A stretch of DNA of 64,000 bases from Halocaridina rubra. Taxonomy: Eukaryota > Arthropoda > Malacostraca > Decapoda > Atyidae. The stretch lies in contig JAXCGZ010001888.1 in the NCBI GenBank assembly GCA_037179515.1, positions 380,001-444,000 of the forward strand. Reading direction: 5' to 3'. Position 1 is the stretch's first letter. Every line of letters starts with the position of its first letter. Of the stretch, positions 1 to 64,000 are shown in pieces. The notes under the pieces are model-generated. The model worked only from the letters and a program-made list of their open reading frames with translations, was not told where the DNA came from and did not search any database. A program made the translations under genes and the position numbers.

Positions 1-1671
1 GAGTCAAGGAATCGTCGATAATACTGCAGAAGTGAACCAAACGAACCATAGTATCGTCATGCTCCTGCAACAGTGTTGGAGTTCTTTTGCCATGTTATGC
101 ATGGCTGCCAGACGTTCGAGTGTAAGGCCAGGTTCTTCGACTTCTTTGAGCGTTTCCTCTGCTTGTTCTTCCTCTTCTTCGCTCGCTGATTTTGTCATTT
201 CCTCAAAGTCTTCATCAGTCAAAGGCTGCGAGTGGCGGTCGATCAGTTCATTCACGTCTTTGTGAGTCATATTTTTAAAGCCTTCTCCTCCTAGAAATGC
301 AGCACACTTCACAGCTTTCGCAACTGCCGAGTTATGGACTTGGTCAGGAGCGAATCCCTTGTAGTCGTAGATGAATTTGGGCCACAATTTCTTCCAGCTG
401 GCATTGATTGTGGCCGGCTTCATCTCTTTGATTGCATTCTGAATATTTTGAAGGCATGTAGCAATCGTGTAGTCATGCCAGTACCTCTTCAGTGCGAATT
501 CTTTGTCCGCATCCATGGAATCAACCAGGTTCGCCAGGGCATTTTCTGTGTAGAGGCCCTTGAACGCATGAATAACGCCTTGACCCATAGGCTGAATCAG
601 TGATATCATTTTCGGTGGCAGGAACTTTACTTGAACACCGTCATATTGGAGATCAGTTGCATGGCCACTAGATTATCCATCAAAAGAAGGAATTTAAATT
701 CAAGGCCCTTCTCCGCAAGATAAACTTTGACCTGAGGGATAAAGCCTTGGTGAAACCGGTCTGATGTTAGGCTTTTCGTGATCCAGACCGTAGGGTTATG
801 CATCCAATACACTGTCAGCAGATTCTTGTTTTTGTTCTTTAAAGCCCTAGGGTTCTTAGAATTGTAGATAAGCCCAGGCTTTAACATGAAGCCTGCAGCA
901 TTCCCGCACATTACGAGGGTGTGCTTTAAATCTCGGGGCTTTAGCTTCTTCCTAGAAGAGAAAATTGCGAGATGGCATTCTCTTCCAAAATAACCCACTC
1001 TCATCCATGTTAAATACTTGTTCAGTAGCATATTCGCCCTCAGCAATAATTTTCTTGAAGTCGTTCTTTACATATTCTTCAGCTGCAGCTGTATCTGCAA
1101 AGGTAGCTTCGCCATGCACCAAAACGCTCTTTGGGCCATAGATTTTTTGAAATTTGGCGAACCATCCCTTGCTTGCAACGAACGATCATGTTCTCGGTGG
1201 AGAATCGCTGTAGGGTCCTGGTTGTGGGTCATCGATATCTTCTTCTCTCCAGCTCCTCCTCACGGTTCCAAGTGTCGTCGTCAGGTTCGTTTGCAGCGAA
1301 TGTCTCGTACATCTTCTTCGCCTTTGTTTGCATGATACTGGTGTCTAAGCTGATGTTCTTCTTCCTGCAGTCAGTAATCCTTAGGGCCAAAGCAGATTCC
1401 ATCCACACTATTATCTTATTGCGGGGTGTTACGACCCTCTTCGTTGTTGTACTACAAGTAATAGTCGTTGTTTTCCTGATATTTGCCTCGTCCTTTTTGA
1501 AGTATCAAACAGTAGATTTGTTGATGCCGAAATGGCGGCCGACGTCTGCGAACTTTCTTCTTTCCTTCAGCATATCTAACAGTTTTACCTTTTCTGTTAT
1601 GGTCAACATCTTCCTTTGCCACTTAGCTTACTACCAGAAGCCTTAGAAGATGAAGGATGCTTGGGAGGCAT
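1..1671 (-). pseudogene. Tigger (TIGD1-like) transposase pseudogene, T1
   Basis: Reads from ATG at 1,671 (MPPKHPSSSK...), through the helix-turn-helix region (VKLLDMLKEGKKFADVGRHF), FNMDESGLFWKR near 990-1,022 and LLLMDN near 669-690, to the C-terminal region at 4-609. It is broken by several frameshifts and stops. The third catalytic position in the QPMDQG motif is Gly here (QPMGQG, about 580-597). It would act in the nucleus as a DDE transposase if intact; it is non-functional. Confidence 0.85.
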
Positions 1672-1929
1672 TGCAGAGGTTGAAATACAAAAGTCTCACA
1701 ATATCAAAAGCACAACGTATTAATAAGCACAACGCGAACGGCGCACACGTGAGTAGACTGAACGGGTGAGGCGAGACAATGGAAGATGCTGGGAGAATGA
1801 AGCTTCAATCAAACCCCATGATACAGAACATACAGAAAAACAATTCTGTGATTCGTCGTCTCCCACCCATCAGCCAATAGCATCCCATGTATTATCTCAT
1901 GAAGGTGTGACACTTTGCGTTTTCCAAAA

Positions 1930-2560
1930 TGCCAATATGCTATCATACAGTATTTTACATGGTACAATACTGTGAGTTACATGTTTAAATTTATGTTTTT
2001 ACTATTTTTTACTGTTTTATTATTCTTAGGCTAGGAAATACTTATTTTTATCAATAAAATAATGAAAATACTGGAAATTTTAATGTGTACTATCTCACGT
2101 AGGTGCGACCCTTTTTGTTTTCCAAAACGCCGATACCGGTATTGTATTTTACATGGTGCAATACTGTGAGTTACTTATTTATATTTATGTTTTTAGCTAT
2201 TATTTACTGTTTTATCATGCTTAGGCTAGGAAATACTTTTTTTATCAATAAAATAATGAAAATGCTGGAAATTTTAATATGTACTATCTCACGTAGGTGC
2301 GACCCTTTGCCTTTTCCAAAACGCCGATACCGGTATCGAATTTTCTATGGTGCAGAGTTACATGTTTAAATTTATATTTTTTTTACTATTCTTTACTGTT
2401 TTATTATTCTTAGGCTGGGAAATACTTTTTTTTATCAATAAAATAATGAAAAAAAATACTGAAAATTTTAATATTTCCACATATCGTGGATTCTCGCATA
2501 TACCCAGAAAAAAAAAATCATCAAAAATAACCGCGATGCACTTAATTCACGAAAGGTGAA
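1930..2560 (-). repeat. Subterminal ~180 bp repeats of Tigger T1
   Basis: Three to four degenerate units, each with a TTAGGCTAGGAAATACTT stretch, AATAATGAAAAT and a GATACCGGTAT motif. A perfect 14 bp palindrome CGATACCGGTATCG lies at about 2,325-2,338. The same unit recurs in all long Tigger copies of the window. Confidence 0.75.
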
Positions 2561-2883
2561 CTGCGATATATCGAGGGATCACTGTATATACAGTGATCCC
2601 CCGCTGTATCGCGTTTCTTGGTTCGCATTTTCACTGTATCGCGGATTTTTTTTTGGCAAAAAAATAAAATAATAATAAATTCTGACACCAGGATGGGCCA
2701 AAAAATTATAAAATAAAACAGACTTTATCAGGTTGTAAAGAGAAACAGAGATGGAGAGTGTAATGACCTGTCAGATGTGAAGGGATTATAAAAAATGTGT
2801 AATGAATATCCAGCTCTCTGCTGGGTTTTAATATACCTCTGCATTACTTTCATGATGTCTATTCCAATAATTCTGCTTAGATC

Positions 2884-2886
<3 letters not shown>

Positions 2887-2941
<55 letters not shown>

Positions 2942-2942
2942 C
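2887..2942. repeat. (ATT)n microsatellite
   Basis: Uninterrupted trinucleotide array at the inner end of the FB1 left arm; the mirror (AAT)n lies at 3,236-3,348. Confidence 0.95.
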
Positions 2943-3235
2943 ATTGGCAACAATAATTTTCCTTTGATGATGATTGTGGAGATTATCATCATCATCATCA
3001 TTATTATTATTATTAAGGGCTCATCATTGTTTGTACATCTGTTGGTTTATTTACTTTTAAAACTGTGTAAAGTGCCCCTCCCTAGTTGGCTGGGACAAAG
3101 AGAGTGTGTGGAATTGGGTAGAATAGAATGTTGGAGAGAGAGAGAGAGAGAGAGAGAGAATCTTTAAGTAACTCTTGTTCATTCGACTAAAACTACTTTA
3201 TTTATAGTAAAAATAATTGTTTAATTACGAATTCG

Positions 3236-3253
3236 TAATAATAATGATGATAA

Positions 3254-3324
<71 letters not shown>

Positions 3325-3348
3325 GTAATAATAATAATAATAATAATA
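3236..3348. repeat. (AAT)n microsatellite
   Basis: Slightly interrupted (AAT/GAT) array at the inner end of the FB1 right arm. Confidence 0.93.
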
Positions 3349-3709
3349 TCCTCAATCATCATCAAAGGAAAATTATTGTTGCCAATAATAATAAGATCTA
3401 ATGAGAATTTTTAGAATAGACATCATGAAAGTAATGCAGAGGTATAGTAAACCCGGCAGAGAGCTGGATATTCATTACACATCTTTTATAATCCCTTCAC
3501 ATCAGACAGGTCATTACACTCTCCATCTCTATTTCTCTTTACAGCCTGATAAAGGCCGTTTTATTTTATCATTTTTGGTCTGTCCTGGTGTCATAATCAT
3601 CTTAAAAAAAAAAAAAAAAAATTGTTTTGTTTCAGGTATTCCTACTTCGCGGTTTTCCTGTCTCACGCCGGGTCCCGGAACCGAACTACCGCGATAAGGG
3701 GGGGGATTA

Positions 3710-3712
<3 letters not shown>

Positions 3713-3794
<82 letters not shown>
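3713..3794. repeat. (TA)n microsatellite
   Basis: Pure TA array starting exactly at the right end of FB1. Confidence 0.97.
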
Positions 3795-3795
<1 letters not shown>

Positions 3796-5247
3796 TGTAT
3801 AGTCACTATCAAAAAGTTTGATTCATCTCATCTATTTGTGGATACTTATCAAGTTTGTTTGAAAGTCAAAATTTTTTTTTTTTTTGCCTTTAAAGGCTAT
3901 ATGAGTGGCCCATTTCATTTTATTTTACTCTGTAGTAAAGATCTTGGAATATGGAGTCTTTCTCAACCATTCTGTGATTGTTTTGATACTGTAAATCATT
4001 CACAACTTCCACACAATTTTTCTATTGCTGTCTTGGTACAGGTATGTACCAACTGACAGCCTGATTTCAAAAAAGTGATCGTAAGTCATTCTGGTCGCAA
4101 TTATATATGAATGGTCTAAATAAAGCATATAATGTCTTTTCATGTCGACATAGTGCACATTTCAGTCAAAGTTCACAAAACTGGTTTAGTTTGCATGTCT
4201 TTATCTACTGTTTTTGCACTTTTCCTATGTATCCTTGTCTTACCTACAGTTTATACACTTCTTTCGTATTCATATTATCATGGTGAGACTTAAGATGACT
4301 GACAAGATAAATGATTGAGGAGGGTATTTGCCTGTTGGTTGTTTGATGGTATGGTGTTTATGTTGTTATAGTAGCATGTGATTTTGTTTTGTTTTTGTTG
4401 GGAAATATAATGCAGCTTAGTATTTGTAGAGTTTGTTTGTACAGTTATTTGCTTTCCGATCAAGGTTTGCATCTAATTATTGCAATTCATGTTTGTTTTT
4501 TAATGTTTTGTTGTTGATTTGTGTGTAAAGTGTTTTTATTTTTTGTGTATTGTTCTATTTGTGACATGTTGGGGAATATTTTCTTGCATTCAATTGTCTG
4601 ATTAAGGTCTTGAATTTTTTTATATGAAATTGGGGTTGTCTTTTTCTTATACCTCTTGGGATGCCTTTATTGTCTGTGCTTTGGATTATTGTTAAAAGAA
4701 TGCACAGCATTATTATATATGTTTGTGATGGGAGTATTACTAGAGTTTCAAATTCTTGTTCTCTTCCATTAGTGAAAATTTCCCATTCAGCTCTTTTGTA
4801 ATTGGTGTATGTTTGCCTGTGGCCAGCTGGGGTGATAGCATGCCAATGTTATACCCTCTAGAAACTCACCGTTTTTTAACAGTTGTAGTGTGGAAAGAAA
4901 AACTTCAGGGGGGACGGGATCACAATCTCTAGCTCTTCTATTTCTCTTAGTCGGCTGTTACGACATGCATGTAATAATATTGCGGAATTTTTTTCAAGCC
5001 ATCACCAGGATATCCCTTTAAGTCTGCTCTTACAGTGCACAGAGTATATGCCAAGGATATTCACGGCAAGTTGCTTCCTATCACACGATGTTGATATGAG
5101 AGTAAAATTCATTTTCTCATCAAGTTTTATTTTAATATCAATTATATCCTTGGCAGGTTTAATGAATGTAGTCATTCATGTTAAATTAAATGGCATCAGT
5201 ATTTGTTGTTATAAATTTAAGTATATTTTTCATTACATATTTTTCAG
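3795..5247. other. Intron sequence, nothing recognised
   Basis: AT-rich sequence upstream of the first exon in the window. No coding signature, RNA gene or structured repeat was recognised. A less AT-rich stretch at about 4,820-4,960 may be old repeat but could not be assigned. Confidence 0.6.
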
Positions 5248-61642
<56,395 letters not shown>

Positions 61643-61817
61643 CTTTCTATGCCAACAGCAACAACGAATATTCTTGGATATTCGTTACACGTCTTATTAT
61701 CCCTTCACATCTGACAAGTCACAATATTCCCCATCTCTGTTTCTATGTTTTCTTCGTGCCCATGCCCGACGAGGTTAGCTTTTTTATTTTTTGGGGGGGC
61801 CCCATCTTGGTGTCACA

Positions 61818-62051
<234 letters not shown>

Positions 62052-62085
62052 CACAGAAGGTCTTAAAGGGGAACACACCTTACAA

Positions 62086-62699
<614 letters not shown>

Positions 62700-62860
62700 T
62701 CATCTCGTGAAATAACGCGATGATAGGTTCTCAAAAGGCTCGTGTAATATAAGTTACGTGTAATATATATAGTCTATTTCCATAAGGAATAATGTTAATA
62801 TTCATAGATACGTTCCACAAGTGTGTATAGACACACTAATAACAAAACAAAAAAAAGCTA
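62700..62860 (+). repeat. Family B fragment
   Basis: AATAACGCGATGATAGGTTCTC and CATAGATACGTTCCACAA-like phrases match the 26,980 and 28,372 copies. Confidence 0.5.
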
Positions 62861-62991
62861 AGGAAAACACATTTTACAAGTACATAACTAAGCTAAAATA
62901 CATATGTAAGCAAAAAATTAAAAAGTACAGTATAAACAGAAAAATAAAAATTAAAAAAAAATTAACTCACTCTATGTACTGTGGACACCAG

Positions 62992-64000
62992 GAGTGTGAC
63001 TACCTAATTGTGTTTACGGGAAAGAGTCCAAAGCTCGTATCTTCCCGTCTCCTGATCGGTTCCATTTTATACTTACTGATACTTATCATACCTGTCCTTA
63101 AAACTATGGATTGAGATAGCATCAACTACCTCATCGCTTAGCCAATTCTAATTATCAACTACTCTTACACTGAAAAAGTATTTCCTTACATCCTGCAAAG
63201 AAGTTTTCTTACGAAGCTTCAAACTATGACCTCTAGTTCTAGAGCCAGCCAATATCAAAATATCGATCTCTATCCACTCTCTCATAACCATGAAGGAATT
63301 TAAAGACTGTCACCATATCCCCCCTCAGTCTTCTACCTTCGAGTGATGGGAAGTCTAATTCCCTCAACCTCTCATCATAACTGAGATTGTGTATATCTGG
63401 CACCAGTTTCGTGGCATGTCATTGAACTTTTTCAAGCTTAGCTATGTGCTTTTTCAAGTGCGGATTCCAAAACGGGGCTGCATATTCAAGTTTTGGCCTC
63501 ACATAGGTTACATAAATATTTCTGAACATTTCCTTGTCCATGTGCCTGAAGGCTACCCTTACATTTGATAAGAAGGCATATGCTGCCCTTACTATGCCAT
63601 TTATATGTATTTCTGGAGACAAGTCTGCCAGTATGTTTACTCCTAGATCTCTCTCATTTTCTGTCTCTTAAAGTTGTACTCCAGCCACCAAGTAGTCAAG
63701 CTTGGGCCTTCTTACACTTGTACCCATTCTCATTACCTTACCTTTTGAAGTATTGAATTTCATTAGCCACTTTTCTGACCACTCATGCAGACTATTTAGA
63801 TCTTCCTGAAGTTCTCTACCATTGTTCTCGCTTCCTACTTTCTTCACAATCTTTGCATCATCTGCAAACATATTCATGAATGAATTTACAAACTCTGGTA
63901 GGTCATTTACATATACAAGGAACAAAAGTGGCCCTAAAACTGAACCCTGTGGAACTCCACTACTAACTCTTCTCCATTCTGAGTGTCTTATTCTAACCCT
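62992..64000 (-). mobile_element. CR1/L2-like LINE copy 5, minus strand, runs off window
   Basis: Starts at its 3' tail (GTGACTACCTAATTGTGT), then the 3' UTR and RT C-terminal region to the SSGVPQGSVLGP motif at the window edge. The only main-family LINE in antisense to the host gene, and the only one downstream of it. Confidence 0.86.
63120..64000 (-). pseudogene. LINE reverse transcriptase C-terminal part, copy 5
   Basis: Open blocks at 63,419-63,622 (SPEIHINGIVRAAYAFLSNV) and 63,668-63,925 (FADDAKIVKKVGSENNGREL) are separated by a CAA-to-TAA nonsense change near 63,666. Further stops lie in the C-terminal part. Confidence 0.82.

Larger units (their letters stand above)
1..2584 (-). mobile_element. 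Tigger/pogo DNA transposon (copy T1), cut by window edge
   Basis: A minus-strand TIGD1-like element. Its 5' inverted terminal repeat is at 2,560-2,584, ending GAGGGATCACTG before TATATA. Subterminal repeats of about 180 bp occupy about 1,930-2,560 and the decayed transposase 1-1,671. The 3' end lies left of the window. Confidence 0.85.
2591..3712. mobile_element. Tigger-ended foldback element FB1
   Basis: Begins CAGTGATCCCCCGCTGTATC (Tigger 5' end) and ends GGGGGGGATTACTG (Tigger 3' end), with TA on both sides. The interior has no Tigger sequence. It is a large inverted repeat: the arm at about 2,683-2,890 is the reverse complement of about 3,395-3,600. The centre carries (ATT)n, (GA)n and a unique loop (GTACATCTGTTGGTTTATTT). 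Confidence 0.8.

Overview
This window is eukaryotic, most likely from a decapod crustacean. That is an inference from the exon/intron architecture with GT-AG introns, the very high density of (TA)n, (CT)n and (ATT)n microsatellites, the arthropod-type mobile elements, and the one host gene. There is no prokaryotic organisation and no viral gene.

Host gene. Eleven plus-strand exons between 5,248 and 60,559 join with fully compatible splice phases into 544 codons plus stop. They form the C-terminal part of a secreted large lipid transfer protein (apolipophorin, discoidal-lipoprotein or vitellogenin type): an amphipathic helical stretch, a linker, a von Willebrand factor type D (VWD) domain, a six-cysteine region and a short tail. 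The 5' exons lie outside the window. Exons 4 and 5 are separated by a 32.4 kb intron, and intron 6 is 8.1 kb; both are filled with transposons.

Mobile DNA. (1) One Tigger/pogo (TIGD1-like) DDE transposon family dominates. It includes long elements at 1-2,584, 18,126-21,232 and 31,383-34,611. Two internally deleted copies share one breakpoint (16,406-17,885 and 36,980-38,460). Two copies carry the same foreign repeat-coding cargo (40,030-41,881 and 43,067-44,959). Three elements are Tigger ends wrapped around a large palindromic cargo (2,591-3,712; 34,794-36,006; 41,889-42,974). A second Tigger family is at 38,544-39,919. (2) A CR1/L2-like non-LTR retrotransposon family has seven copies (10.9, 21.3, 22.1, 25.4, 49.3, 53.0 and 63.0 kb) ending in a tandem 3' tail. 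Two older, badly decayed LINEs of other lineages lie on the minus strand (6.7-8.8 and 10.3-14.1 kb). (3) tRNA-derived SINEs, one with a clear 16 bp target duplication. (4) A second non-autonomous repeat family at 27-31, 34.6, 36.1-36.9 and 62.7 kb that includes a captured reverse-transcriptase tail.

Relationships. Almost every Tigger terminus borders a (TA)n array, as expected for a TA-targeting element in a genome full of (TA)n tracts. The most unusual signals are the Tigger-derived carriers with foreign cargo and an uninterrupted 384-codon transposase ORF from which all three catalytic acidic positions are gone. Next come the conserved GATACCGGTATC palindromes in subterminal repeats and the abrupt chimeric junctions between LINE copies. 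All family assignments rest on motif recognition by eye; no database search was possible.
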